Shown: positions 11,300-23,582, counted from the stretch's first letter. The stretch: 64,000 nt of DNA from Sepiola atlantica (GCA_963556195.1 OY744532.1:80589734-80653733); one strand, 5' to 3'. The notes: generated from the sequence alone by a model not told the origin. Numbers and translations are program-made.

Positions 11300-12840
11300 T
11301 TAAGACTAAGTTGAGGTCAGCCAAATAAAGGGAGTTAGAATGAGGGAGTTGGCCTTTTGACGGTGCGATAAGGGTTTTAGCGAAGATCCGATGTGGTGAC
11401 CGTAGGGCCGTGTCTCTTCCAACTGACGGGTTGGGATTGAGTTATGTTCGCTACGCGTGACCCGTTGATGTAGCCGGTTAGCTAGCGATGATACGGACAA
11501 AGAGTTGTTTCGGTGCACACGCGTGAAAAAGCGATTTTGTAGCCATGAAAAGATTGGCATGCTATATTTTGGAGGGGGCCTCGGAGTTATCGCATCGGTA
11601 TGGGTTATTGTTGTTTAGTGGATCTGTGGGGTCCACGAGGGCACCGCAACGGTATGGCGGGTCTGGATGATCGTGAAATTAGGTTCGTGTAGGAATTTGG
11701 TTCGGCCCGAAACGGTTTGATATGGCGTCAGAGCGATTGACATGTAAGAATTAGTTAGGAAGGAGTGAGTAGGGTCAATGTTGAATTTGGGCCCCTTACA
11801 TGTAGGATATTGAAAGGCGAGTCGCCGGCTCTGAAGTTAATTGACCCCCTTGGAACGGATAGACAAAGTGCAGCGAGCCGGCTTGGAGGAATTGACGAAT
11901 CATCCTTGGTTGGGAGTTAAGTGTCGCTCTGGTCCGTGTTGAAAAGCATAGCGGTCGAATATTATGATAAGACATATTGCAGGGAAAATAGATGGCTCAC
12001 CAGTAAGGGATTATCAGAATTTTAAAATGGAGGTTTTCTGTTTTGCCCTGTTTACTGTTAGAATTTATTGGATGGGTGTGGTGAACTGTGTGACTAGGTA
12101 TCATGTGCAGATGCCCGTGGGATCAAGTGGTCAAGCAACCTTGCGACAGGTGAACACCCAGCGTGTCCGATAATCGATGGTGACAGGGATGGCCATAGAG
12201 CCGATATCAGTCGTAAGGAGAATTTCGTTACATCCCAGGAAAGGTCATGAGGCCGATTTATAGCAGCCGGGTCAAGAGAGTGGAACTGGGATGTCCAGCT
12301 GCGCTGACCCCTGGTTCAGACCAGACCCTGCGAAGGGGTGTGTAAAAATTAAAAAAAACTCTTAGGATTTCTTTTGTATAGGGAGGGGAGGAATGTAGGA
12401 TAATGCCCCTATGGGAACTGACGTATCTGTCGGGAATCGTTGGTTTGACTTGCGACAATTAGCACGGGGGCAGTTGAGTGCAGATTAGGACCTGTTCTAA
12501 CAGTCAGAGCTAACAGACGTGACAAGGTTACCGTGTGACGAGACTCCAGATCAAGGGTCAGATTGCACCTGCAAGATGCTCTCTGACGTCACGGGCCTTG
12601 CGTAGGAAACAGAGGATCCGTGACGTCACTCGTTCTCGAGAGAAGGAGTTTTCGCCAGTCTGGGTTTTTGGAAGCAAACCGATGAGACGTGATTGTTAAA
12701 ATGTAATTTACAACAGATAAAGGAAATATTTCCCTTAAGGGAATACAAGCGAGAAAAAGCCTTTCCCCCTTCTCTATGAATGGTTAAGAACATAATTGTT
12801 AACTGACTACGATAAAGTAGTGATTTGCTCTCTCCCTCGC
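11300..12840. other. GC-richer block, possible decayed LTR-retrotransposon remnant
   Basis: Composition changes sharply from the surrounding AT-rich DNA, with long G-rich stretches on the plus strand and no intact ORF. At 12381-12393 a purine-only tract (GGGAGGGGAGGAA) is followed immediately by TG at 12394, the form of a polypurine tract meeting the start of a 3' LTR. Two TGACGTCA sites (12584-12591 and 12621-12628) lie about 190-235 bp downstream, where promoter elements of an LTR could sit. I did not find a matching second LTR, a terminal CA pair or any gag/pol motif, so the LTR reading is tentative. Confidence 0.3.
12584..12628. promoter_or_regulatory. Pair of CRE-like TGACGTCA sites
   Basis: Two perfect 8-bp palindromes TGACGTCA, known as CREB/ATF binding sites, lie 37 bp apart within the GC-rich block. 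Function is inferred from motif only. Confidence 0.35.
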
Positions 12841-13067
12841 TATCGACGTAGTGAATGACTCCCAGTTAAATCACAAAGCTTATAATAGAATGTATTAAAT
12901 TTAAAGAAGAGTGCGTCTTCGGATTGCGTCATGAGGCTTTTGTTGCAGACAACGGACGGTGTGGTTCGCGGCACGAAGAAAAGAAAGAATTCATCCACTA
13001 GACGACACGACCAATCTCTACACAAGAGAGATAAATCTAAGGTAGCCAACATCTTAAGTGTATGCTT

Positions 13068-13465
13068 ATTCCATGATAAATACCAGTATACTGAAATCAT
13101 GCCCTTAATAGGGTTAAGATGAAAATTCATATGCACTAAATGTACAAAAGCAAGGAAATTCCCAAATTTGTTACACTTTTATTGTCATTTATTATGGGTA
13201 TCGCTACAAAAAAACCAAACCATTTAATTATCACATCACTACAGTATACATCTCTGTGCATGAGTGTATGAAGTGTGTGAGGTGCGCTGTAGAAACATTC
13301 CTACCATTAAAATGTATAGCCCTGTTGTGCTCGCATACCCTTAATGACAATAAAATTGTAAACATTTAGGAATTTCCTTTCTTTTGTACATTTAGTGTAT
13401 ATGAATTGTCATCTCAACCCTATTAAGGGCATATGATTTCAGTATACTGGCATTTATCATGGAAT
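13068..13465. mobile_element. Long-TIR foldback element (MITE-like), about 400 bp
   Basis: Arms 13068-13196 and 13337-13465 are reverse complements with modest divergence, separated by about 140 bp. Matching blocks include CCAGTATACTG, CCCTTAATAGGGTT, CACTAAATGTACAAAAG and GACAATAAAA. No ORF inside resembles a transposase. Outer ends read ATTCCATGATAAA and the complement. A clear target duplication was not identified. Confidence 0.8.
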
Positions 13466-14588
<1,123 letters not shown>

Positions 14589-15055
14589 CTTCAATGCAAT
14601 TATTCCTGCAGTAGTAGAACGCTTTACGACAGCTGCCTGTAAATAGGATTAATCTCTCGCTAATTTACCGATTGGTGATGAAGACATTTTAAATGAGTTT
14701 GAAATATAACTCATGTTCCGGGGTTCGAGTGTGTGAATAATTTTTTTCTACACTATTCTCGTAAGGACGAAACGTATACGTATGTATATAAAACAAATTA
14801 TAATTATTTGTTGAAACCAAATGTAAGCACGGCTCTGTAGTAAGTAGTAATAACCCCACTGTTATCGTGGCTTTAATGCAATGCTATTTTCAATAGTAGA
14901 ACACCTTACGACAGCTGCCTTTAAATATAATGACTCTTTCGCTGATTTGCCAAATTGTTGACAACAGCCGTGTACGCTTGGAGGTTAATATTTTTATTTT
15001 AAATATAACTAGTGTTCCAGAGTTTGAGTCCGGCGAACGGTGTTAATAACTTTTC

Positions 15056-15101
15056 TCTACAGTGAGAATTCCCGTAAGGAAGAAACGCATATATATGTAG
15101 A
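15056..15101 (+). ncRNA. Hammerhead ribozyme relic, unit 2
   Basis: Stem I is a perfect six-pair helix (UCUACA 15056-15061 with UGUAGA 15096-15101), stem II UUCC/GGAA and GAAA (15082-15085) are kept, but the CUGANGA box reads GUGAGAA, which should abolish cleavage. The intact stem I supports the model built for unit 3. Confidence 0.55.
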
Positions 15102-15333
15102 TAAAACACGAATATTTATAATTATCTTTCGCCACTAAATGTAGGTTGGACTCTGTAGTGAGCAGTATAAATACAGTGTAATCGTTGTTTCAATGCTATG
15201 TTCCTTTCAATAGTAGAACACCTTACGACACTGACTATAAATAGGATTACACTCTCGCTGATTTACCAAGTTGTTGACAACGTGTGTAACTAGGACGTTA
15301 GAATTTAAATTTCTAATAATACTAGTGTTCCGG

Positions 15334-15344
15334 GGTTTGAGTCC
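15334..15344 (+). promoter_or_regulatory. B-box-like Pol III promoter element in retrozyme unit 3
   Basis: GGTTTGAGTCC differs by one base from the tRNA B-box consensus GGTTCGANTCC. The equivalent in unit 1 (about 14720) is GGTTCGAGTG. It sits 15 nt upstream of the ribozyme. An A box was not convincingly seen. Confidence 0.5.
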
Positions 15345-15359
15345 GGCGAATAATTTTTC

Positions 15360-15405
15360 TCTACACTGACGATTCCTGTAAGGAGGAAACGTATACGTAT
15401 GTTGA
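15360..15405 (+). ncRNA. Hammerhead ribozyme, unit 3 of the array
   Basis: Core strands: CUGACGA at 15366-15372, GAAA at 15386-15389 and cleavage triplet GUA ending at 15399. Stem II is UUCC/GGAG with loop UGUAA (first pair U-G). Stem III is the palindromic ACGUAUACGU (15389-15398). Stem I pairs UCUACA (15360-15365) with UGUUGA (15400-15405), five of six pairs. The same stem III sequence occurs in the unrelated repeat at 24.5 kb. All invariant core bases are present, so self-cleavage is plausible. Confidence 0.75.
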
Positions 15406-15424
15406 TAAAAAAGAAATATTCATA

Positions 15425-15427
<3 letters not shown>

Positions 15428-15511
<84 letters not shown>
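15428..15511. repeat. (TA)n microsatellite
   Basis: About 84 bp of TA immediately downstream of the retrozyme array. Confidence 0.97.
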
Positions 15512-15513
<2 letters not shown>

Positions 15514-15760
15514 TAGCTGGCCCGTGGGTTGGCATCGACTGGAAAAGTAGATTTATTCACGAGATCTCATGCCCTAACATTGAACTATTGAATTATTATG
15601 GTAATCTATCCCGAACACTGACCCCAGAACGCTAATGTGTAACAGCAACCAGAAAAATGTTCGATCTGTGGGTACTTTGTATGTTGTAAATAAGTATTCC
15701 TATATTGAAAACTGTAATTTGTTATAAATAATTCACTCAATATTTTAGCTAGGAACACAG

Positions 15761-15764
<4 letters not shown>

Positions 15765-15821
<57 letters not shown>

Positions 15822-15872
15822 GGGGGGGTGTGTGTGTCTGTATATATATATATATTATATATATATATATAT
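15765..15872. repeat. (TA)n / (TG)n / G-run composite microsatellite
   Basis: TA run, then TG repeats with a run of G at 15821-15828, then TA again. Confidence 0.93.
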
Positions 15873-17715
15873 TTAATCATACTCCAATGACCATGTCTTA
15901 GATTATGTTTTGCCGAATACTTTCAACTCGAAGAAACCGACCGAACCTCGAGCAAAGACTTCAAGCTGAAACTAACTACAGTACACGACTTTAATGCAGC
16001 TATTTCAGAGACGCCTGACCACCGGTGTAATCCTTGTAATCAGCTCGTTGTGGGTGTAGCAAGTGATACACCTGGTCTATCTCGATAATAACACACGAAC
16101 GCCTTTCTTACAGCCACCCTTTCTCACTTAGTGCTTTGGAACAGTGGACAGCACATCACAATATACATCATCATAATGTCTGCGTGATTTTTCGAAGATG
16201 TTGGACGACATTAGATGGATACGCTAAAACCATCACACTTAAAATTTACTTGCTCTGTTAGGCACGTGATATTTCTCGTGGACTGTAAATTACTTCACTG
16301 TTATTCTGCGTACTGTGAAACAGATTCTGAAAGGTATTAAACCATCTCTGGCTTGACAAGATGTTATCATTTGTTATGGAGTTTTCTTTGCTTTTGTAAG
16401 ACAATTCTCTTGGGCTTTGACGATGAATATTTTTCTCTTGCTAGTCTTGTGTTGGAAGTAGCAAATAGTATTGTTCAGCGCTGGCTTCTAGGTCCATAAT
16501 CTCAACCATATCTTTTTCGCGAAGTTGTAAATCGTCTTCATACTCAATTAATCTTACCCGTAAATATGGCCACTATCATAGTAACCACTTACGCTTAAGT
16601 CACAATTTGCCTTGTTTTATGTAAAGGAAAACAGCCTCGCCAAACGTTCATACACCTTTAAACGACTTTACTTGTGCAGAAAACAGTCAGAACACTTTTT
16701 TTATCATATTTCCTGCTAGCAACTCCTTCCACATCCAATGAGAACTTAGCAGATACCAAGCTTCACGATTTCATTTAATCCGGCACACATGAACAATGTG
16801 CAGGTTACTCTATTTCAACATGCTGATGCTTTTTAGATGTCCATAATCTCTAACTCTGAAATTAAAGGATATTACATCCGTTCTAGTTCAGCGTAAATAA
16901 AACTTTTAAATGCTGCTGAACTAAAAAAAAAATATTAAGATACTATCAAATTTGTGACGTACTTGCTGTATAAATATTGATTGCAGTTTTTTATCAGTAT
17001 TAAATTTACAAAACACATGTAAACTTTAGCATAGTTTTTAGCAAGGAATTGCTTCTTCATAACAACGTAATTCTGTCTTAACGCAAACACTGGAGAAAAT
17101 GTGACGTTTTATATCAATAAAAAAATGCCATTAAGTAAACGTATGACTAAACTTAAGTCAAGTGCAAATGCGAAATACGCGGAAGTGGACGTAATACATC
17201 CGTTAAAATAAATGGATATATTATGGGTCTATTAAATAACAATTTCGTCCCAAAATATCCTTGTATGTCCCGTCGACATGACCTAATGGATGAAAGCGCA
17301 TCAGACGGTTGGCAATAACTTCCCTACGAAAGGAGGTTGTAATTCCTTTGGCAAAATCCTAATGACGCAAAGTCAGTATATTCCCTTATAACTGAACACT
17401 AACTCTCAGCTCGGGTAGCCATACAAAAAAGTTTAAAATAAAAAAAAACATGAGCGTAACACGATCTTTATTGTTTGTTTTTATCCGAATTATATATAAG
17501 TAAATATCGATAGTTATCTGAATAAAACGATATAACTCGTAAGAAATTTAATGAAAATACATAAATTTAGAATGAAAAGTACTATTAAACACGGGCCTGG
17601 CCCCAAATAATGTATTAACTACATAAGGTTAAACTCAATTACCTGGGTAATTTTGTAGAAAAATTCACAATTGCACTTTTGTAACCACTTATAATCGTAT
17701 TTCAAAAAAATACTT
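15873..17715. other. AT-rich DNA, no gene seen
   Basis: About 1.8 kb with no supported feature. A 44-codon minus-strand ORF at 16441-16572 looks protein-like but is closed by stops on both sides. Confidence 0.5.
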
Positions 17716-17877
17716 AAGAAAATGTAAGTAACGTTTGTATGTTTATATATGTATTACCGTCTAAAATGTATTTTCTAAACTAAAAAAAAGTTATTTATGC
17801 ACAATGTTATCATGGATGATTGTCGTGCACTTAAACATCCCAAACTCTATGATTTAGGTAAATGTGTAGGTATTAGC

Positions 17878-17878
<1 letters not shown>
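17716..17878 (+). repeat. Dispersed repeat, copy 1 (second copy at 22368)
   Basis: About 160 bp nearly identical in sequence and orientation to 22368-22518. Both copies contain ATGCACAATGTTATCATGGA and GTGCACTTAAACATC and both run into a long (TA)n tract at the same point, so the tract is part of, or a hotspot at, the repeat's end. Non-coding; class unknown. Confidence 0.85.

Positions 17879-17935
<57 letters not shown>
17879..17935. repeat. (TA)n microsatellite
   Basis: TA run at the 3' edge of the dispersed repeat. Confidence 0.97.
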
Positions 17936-17939
<4 letters not shown>

Positions 17940-19131
17940 GTATGAAATATATTTATGGCAATTAAGCTACAAAGAAGCGTCCGCGTTTTATTTTTGCCGC
18001 GAATCGCCAGGCTAAGTCCACATATTTTACTGTTTGTTTTTATATATCCACATGGTGTTTAGTCTAGCTAACTACCCAGTCACAGTATTGGTTATTTCTC
18101 TTCTATGATTTGTTTATTTCATTAGGCAATGGCTGCGCTTCACTTAAACAAAGTATCGACTGCGCTTTACTTTACATTTCCTGGTTCATTTAGGTGCGTC
18201 GTATCTATTATGTGAATGTATCGAGTAAACAGTTTACCTGATTTTATTACGTGCGTTATTGGAATCATTTATATTCTATTTTTTGTTATACATAGCTACT
18301 TAAGGTCTTCATTTTGTTTTATTTTATATTTTTGATTTGTTGTATATGTGAATATTCCACTTTAAATTTGCTTTATGTTTGCAATTTATTGTTATTCCAC
18401 TTCTAAAGTTTAGTAAGTGTGAGATTATTTAAAATGTTAAGATTCTCGTAATAACAAAATCTACACGAGTCGTCAAAATAACTACATGTATTCGCCCACT
18501 GTACTATTTTCCACTTACTTATTGGCGAGCGTCTTCTTACTTTGAATTCCTACCCATGGTTTGTTATTCATGTTTTAAATTCACGTTTTTTGCTCTTCAA
18601 TATAATTTCATGGTCATTATACCTTGATTTAAACTCTAAAAATCAAATCAAATACAGGGTGTATGACATTGAAATGATGCGCATATTAACAGCTTTAAAT
18701 ATGTCCAGTAAAGTTAGTGAAAGTTATCGCTCGAAATCACGTCGAATTTTGTGATCTGCATACTTTCCTGACTTTTACCTTAAATAACATTATCGCGTAA
18801 ACAAATCTGAGCTAGATGGCTTCCTGCTAAATGCTTTTAATCGTGCAAGAGGTCAGGCTTTTACATAATACAAAGAAATCAAAACATATCTCTATAGCAA
18901 AAAGTAAATAAACAATCAGACTTACATAGAATTGAAAAAATGTATTTTGTTGATGATCGTAAAATTTAGTGAGTTCATATTTTTTAACTTGGGATGCTAT
19001 ACTAAATGCATATAGTATACGATTTTTGTCATAAAAATGGGACTGTCATATTTTGTGCGCCATAACGCCAGTATGAATATGACCTTTCAAATCTGTTTTT
19101 CTACATTTCTTCTTCTTCAATGCACTAAGTC
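17936..19131. other. AT-rich DNA, no gene seen
   Basis: No feature recognised up to the Tc1-like insertion. Confidence 0.5.
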
Positions 19132-19133
19132 TA

Positions 19134-19343
19134 AACTGTGTCCATCGCTTTATTGCAGATTACAAAATAATCAATATTTCAGTAAATATAAGTAATAAAA
19201 AGCTGAAAATTACACCATCCAAGGACTGTATTAAGGTGAGATAAATCCTCGAATTTCATCAAAATTCATTTAATATTTAAAAAGTTATGTTATTTTTTTA
19301 ATATTCAAGGAATTTTCACCGTCCATTGCTTTATTGCAGGTCT
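19134..19343 (+). repeat. Left terminal inverted repeat with IR/DR sites
   Basis: 210-bp TIR containing two copies of a 19-bp direct repeat, GTCCATCGCTTTATTGCAG: outer at 19140-19158, inner at 19321-19339 (one C-to-T change). In Sleeping Beauty-type Tc1 elements such paired direct repeats are the transposase binding sites. The inner site ends ten bases before the start codon. Confidence 0.93.
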
Positions 19344-19349
19344 CATAAA

Positions 19350-20381
19350 ATGCCCAAAAAAGGACGTTTAACAGCTACCGAGAAGCAGAGGATTATTGCA
19401 GGACTAACAGAAGGACTCTCGATCATAAATTTAGCTACAGAACTAAAAAGGGATCCCCGAACTTTAGCTACATTCGTCAAGAACCCCAACATCAAGTCCA
19501 GGAAAGATAAGGGCACAAGGAGGAACCTTTCTGATCGGGATCTTCGAAAAATTCGTAGAGAGATTGTGCGCAACCCAAACAGCACCAGTGCAACAATTTT
19601 TGCGAGGGCTGGAGTCATACCAAGGTCCAGACAAGCCCGATGCAATGTACTGAATGAAATGGCAAGGAACATCAAACCTATTCCAAGGCCTCCATTGAGC
19701 CAAACCCACAAAGAAAAACGATTGGCTTGGGCACAAAAATATATGAAAATGGATTGCCAAAATGTTCTGTTTACAGATGAGGTTCGTGCTACCCTTGATG
19801 GACCGGACGGATGGGCCAAAGTTTTGAATCCAAATGGAACTCCAACGCCTTATATATTTCGTCGCCAACAGGGAGGTGGAGGCATAATGTTTTGGGCGGG
19901 AATTATTGGGGATAAGCTATGTGGGCCATTCCGAGTGCCAGAAGGTGTCAAGCTCACCAGCAATGCCTACACTGCCTTTCTAAATGAGAATTTGTTACCA
20001 TGGCTAGATGATCTTCCCTTGTCACGTCGTTTTAAGATTATTTTTATGCATGACAATGCCCCATCTCATGCTGCTAGGGCAACTACATCCTTCCTTGGAT
20101 CTCAGGGCTTTGTTGGAGAAACCCTCATATCCTGGCCACCGTGTTCTCCGGACCTTAACCCCATCGAACACCTATGGTCAATATTGAAACGAGGAGTTTA
20201 TGAGGGAGGAGAGCAGTTTTCTTCGAAGGATGCCCTTTGGAACAAAATAGTCGACGTTGCCAGAACCATTACTCCATCTCAGATCAAACAATTGACCTCC
20301 TCGGTGGACAAAAAGGTTGTTGAATGTAATTTCAAAACATGGGGGATATGTGGACAAATAATTCGTTTGTTTGACACTTAG
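19350..20381 (+). CDS. Tc1-like DD37E transposase, intact
   Basis: A 343-residue cut-and-paste transposase. The ATG at 19350 (MPKKGRLTAT) is chosen because it begins the conserved N-terminal helix-turn-helix; an upstream in-frame stretch from 19326 has no ATG and lies in the inverted repeat. Residues 8-45 form the first HTH, a basic stretch at 49-58 may serve for nuclear import or as the GRPR-like linker, and 59-100 form a second HTH-like domain. The catalytic triad is D143 (FTDE), D235 (HDNAPSH) and E273 (SPDLNPIEH), with 37 residues between the last two, so the signature is DD37E rather than DD34E of classical Tc1. It binds the direct repeats in the TIRs and moves the element between TA sites in the nucleus. 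No stops or frameshifts. Antisense ORFs are shadows. Confidence 0.95.
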   Translation: MPKKGRLTATEKQRIIAGLTEGLSIINLATELKRDPRTLATFVKNPNIKSRKDKGTRRNLSDRDLRKIRREIVRNPNSTSATIFARAGVIPRSRQARCNVLNEMARNIKPIPRPPLSQTHKEKRLAWAQKYMKMDCQNVLFTDEVRATLDGPDGWAKVLNPNGTPTPYIFRRQQGGGGIMFWAGIIGDKLCGPFRVPEGVKLTSNAYTAFLNENLLPWLDDLPLSRRFKIIFMHDNAPSHAARATTSFLGSQGFVGETLISWPPCSPDLNPIEHLWSILKRGVYEGGEQFSSKDALWNKIVDVARTITPSQIKQLTSSVDKKVVECNFKTWGICGQIIRLFDT

Positions 20382-20487
20382 CCCTCGGGATGTGCCTTTG
20401 CTTTTGTTAATTTTCCCCAGAAAATGTGTTCAATATAAATTTATGATGCTTTGGTATTGTTTTATTGAGCTAAAACATTATCTTAGA

Positions 20488-20697
20488 AGACTTGCAATAA
20501 AGCGATGGACGGTGAAAATTCCTTGAATATTAAAAAAATAACATAACTTTTTAAATATAACATGAATTTTGATGAAATTTTAGGATTTATCTCACCTTAA
20601 TACAGTCCTTGGATGGTGTAATTTTCAGCTTTTTATAACTTATATTTACTGAAATATTGATTATTTTGTAATCTGCAATAAAGCGATGGACACAGTT
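20488..20697 (-). repeat. Right terminal inverted repeat with IR/DR sites
   Basis: Complement of the left TIR with about seven mismatches and no gaps. Direct-repeat copies lie at 20492-20510 (inner) and 20673-20691 (outer). Each contains AATAAA on the plus strand, so the inner copy, 111 bp after the stop codon, could double as a polyadenylation signal. Confidence 0.93.
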
Positions 20698-20699
20698 TA

Positions 20700-21149
20700 T
20701 TGTGGTTTTTCCATTTCTCTTTCTAGAATCGATGTATTTTAAATTATACGTATGTTGATGTCATGCAGGAAAAACAATCCAGTTTATAAAATTTAAACTA
20801 TATTGAGATTCTCAGACTTAAGACTTGTCGCTTCTTTTAATGAGGAAAATACTCTGAAGTATTGTTTCTTTAAGCCGAAGATGAAATTTAAAATATTTTT
20901 TCTTGTGTACGATGTTACAATTCCAGTTTTAATTTCAGATTTTTTTTAATGATTACGTAGAAGTCAGCGTTCGCATCTAATATTCATAAACTCCAAATAC
21001 AGCGTGTTTCTCTTCCTTGTTGTATCGATATCATATGTAAACGAATATATCTTATTAATAACAAAACATAATAAAGCCGTATTTTATTCATGGAAATGTT
21101 TTAAAAAGGCATATCATATTTTATAAAAACACTTGCTTATTTTTTATTG
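20700..21149. other. AT-rich DNA, no gene seen
   Basis: Flank of the Tc1 element; nothing recognised. Confidence 0.5.
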
Positions 21150-21154
21150 CAACC

Positions 21155-21240
21155 CCGAAGCACGACATAACAACGGTAAGTGTTACACGTTTCACTCTGG
21201 ATCGAATGGTGGTAGGTTCGAATCTATATGGGCGCGATGG
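21155..21240 (+). repeat. tRNA-like SINE head (relic)
   Basis: Contains a strong B box, GGTTCGAATCT at about 21214, preceded at tRNA-like distance by an A-box-like ATAACAACGGTAAGTG and a possible anticodon arm around 21190. The T-stem no longer pairs well, so this is a decayed tRNA-derived element, not a tRNA gene. Confidence 0.4.
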
Positions 21241-21244
21241 GATT

Positions 21245-22367
21245 AAGTTAATTGTTTACTTTTTGGACACACACATGTGACTTATTCATTATTTATTGCA
21301 ATAAACCAAACTTAAGAAAAAACAATGTTCAGAAAATATATTGTGTTAATTAAGCCATTTAATTCAGAAGAAAATGGGTGTTTGCTTTGAATAATAAGTC
21401 AGCCATTTTAATGAATGACTTGAGAAATAAATCTCATATGGATAATACATAATTTACTTGTAATATAATTTTAATCATTAAAAAATGTATTTATTTACCA
21501 AAAGTAATTTGAATGATTTGATTACTAAATTGAATCTACTAGAATGCTTTTCGGTTTCTAAGCAAAACAGTCGAGTAATCCATCCCCTATTATATTTATG
21601 AATTGATCACTATAGTCGAGCATTAAATAACATTAATTTAAAAGAATTTGTGTAGAAATATTAACATACACAGCAGACATAATCTCACAGATCTGCGGGG
21701 TGTTATCTTACATAACATAAACTTTTACAATCACTGCCGGAACTTACTCATCTTCATAAGTGAAAGTATTCTGATATTGTTTAGTGTCTTGATTTATAAC
21801 AGAAGAGTGAACTCGGTGGTTTGATATGTCTACACGACACGGGGCTGTAGCTATTCGTTAAACCAGAGTATCATTATTATGTTATGCTGTTTTTTTCTTT
21901 ACATGTAAGAATGCATACAAAATATATGCGTGTGTAATTTTCGAATTTTCGTCACAGTCAATTTCTTTACCTTTGGGATCAAAACTTCAATCACTGTAAT
22001 ATTCGCACATTTTTCGGCATGTCCGCAATACACAACACATTGATATACATAATTAAGTTTTCTCCGCTATTGAAAGCTTATCGCTCGGAGAACAGTTACA
22101 TGTCCGCTGCAACTTGGCTTCTCTTGTCATCGTCTTGTTCAAAGAATTCATTTAGCATCTTTAAAGACCAATTCTTTCTGGCAACGCATTCAGGTACTTT
22201 AAGGCTTCGTTTGACATATAAAATGGAGAACATCGCTTAGTGACACTTCTAGATATTAAGCGAATGTATTTAAAAACTAGATTCTGCATTTAACATATGC
22301 ACTTGCGCACATATATCTTCATTTCATTGCATGAATGCAGTCATGTTTAAATAGGCGAATATACGAA
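21245..22367. other. AT-rich DNA, no gene seen
   Basis: A 73-codon ORF at 22019 and its antisense were inspected and not recognised. Confidence 0.5.
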
Positions 22368-22518
22368 GAAAATGTAAGTAACGTTCGTATGTTTAGATAT
22401 GTATTTCCGTCTAAAATGTATTTTCTAAACTAAAAAAAAAGTTATTTATGCACAATGTTATCATGGATGATCGTCGTGCACTTAAACATCTCGGACTCTA
22501 TAAGTAAGGTAAATGTGT
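22368..22518 (+). repeat. Dispersed repeat, copy 2
   Basis: Same repeat as 17716-17878, same orientation, again ending in a (TA)n run. The flanking DNA differs, so this is a dispersed copy, not a segmental duplication. Confidence 0.85.
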
Positions 22519-22533
22519 AGGTATTAGCATATA

Positions 22534-22592
<59 letters not shown>
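22519..22592. repeat. (TA)n microsatellite
   Basis: TA run following dispersed repeat copy 2. Confidence 0.96.
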
Positions 22593-22596
<4 letters not shown>

Positions 22597-22800
22597 TTTA
22601 AAGGGGAACACAACTAGACAAATGTTCGGGTTGGTTATACGTCTGTTGAGCGAGATCAAGGTCTATATATTAATTATGTGTACAACCCGAGTGTGTGTCT
22701 AGTTGTTACCCCTTTACCATTTATGCATGCTCTGTTTAAATGTACATTGGGCTCTCTTACTCGAATCTCCATCGAAATAATTCGAACCTGTATACACACA

Positions 22801-22817
22801 CACTCTCTCTGTCTCTG

Positions 22818-22892
<75 letters not shown>
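22801..22892. repeat. (CT)n-(TA)n composite microsatellite
   Basis: CT tract to about 22840 running into TA repeats. Confidence 0.95.
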
Positions 22893-22896
<4 letters not shown>

Positions 22897-23450
22897 TTAT
22901 TTTACTTCTGTCGCAGTTTTCAGAAACCAATAAGCCTCTGCCTGTGGCTTACACCTGCTCTCTATATGAGATACATAGACATTCCAATATTTTATTAAAG
23001 ATCTCTTTTATCTCTCAAATGTTGAGTTGGTAAAAGAGTTTAGATCATTAATTTCCTCTTCCCAATTGACCAGTTTATGATGTTATAGTATATGTTACTA
23101 TTGGTCACTTGGTTTTACTGGATTCCAGGACTAGAATTCATCTGATCTGGTGAAGTATCCACTTACGTGTTGTTACCAGAAGTAACATTACTTGGAAAAG
23201 GTGTCTTATACGTCGTGTGAGCTAAAGTCGAAGATATCTTATTTTGAACATGTAGGGTGAAGTATACTTGCCAGATTGTCCTGACAGACCCTTGTACAGA
23301 GAGACCGACGACACTCAGGGATGGTGCCAGTAGGTAATTTAAACCATATGTATATGCGTGTGTAGCAAAATAAGTATTGAAGTAAATAAAAATATCGTTT
23401 CGTCTGAGAAAATTTGTTGATGTTAATTCACGGGAATTATATAAATAATC
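22893..23450. other. No gene seen
   Basis: Nothing recognised. Confidence 0.5.
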
Positions 23451-23525
23451 TATATATTAATACGATAGCATGTGTGTTCGGGTGTCACGCTTACATCAAA
23501 AGCTCTGCGCATGCCTACCGTACCT
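23451..23525 (+). repeat. Short interspersed block, left copy
   Basis: The block TATTAATACGATAGC...GTGTGTT...GTGTCACGCTTACATCAAAA is repeated at 23730-23797. The CTATATTAATA start recalls Helitron-like 5' ends, but no CTRR hairpin end was found, so the class is open. Confidence 0.6.
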
Positions 23526-23582
23526 AGATTTGGAAAAGCATTAAATATACTTAATTTTCGTCAAATTTGCAAATATTCCCTT

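Larger units (their letters stand above)
19134..20697 (+). mobile_element. Complete Tc1/mariner (DD37E) transposon
   Basis: A 1564-bp element flanked by TA target duplications (19132-19133 and 20698-20699). It starts AACTGTGTCC and ends with the exact complement. It carries 210-bp terminal inverted repeats and an uninterrupted 343-codon transposase gene. By eye the two TIRs differ at only about seven of 210 positions, so the copy is fairly young and may be autonomous. It is the only intact protein-coding element in the window. Confidence 0.96.

Noticed and set aside
16441..16572. Minus-strand 44-codon acidic ORF (EYEDDLQLREKDM)
   Set aside because: Protein-like composition but closed by stops on both sides, no splice-site or homology support.
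19343..19868. Two ORFs of 134-158 codons antisense to the transposase
   Set aside because: Shadows of the real gene; no motif of their own.
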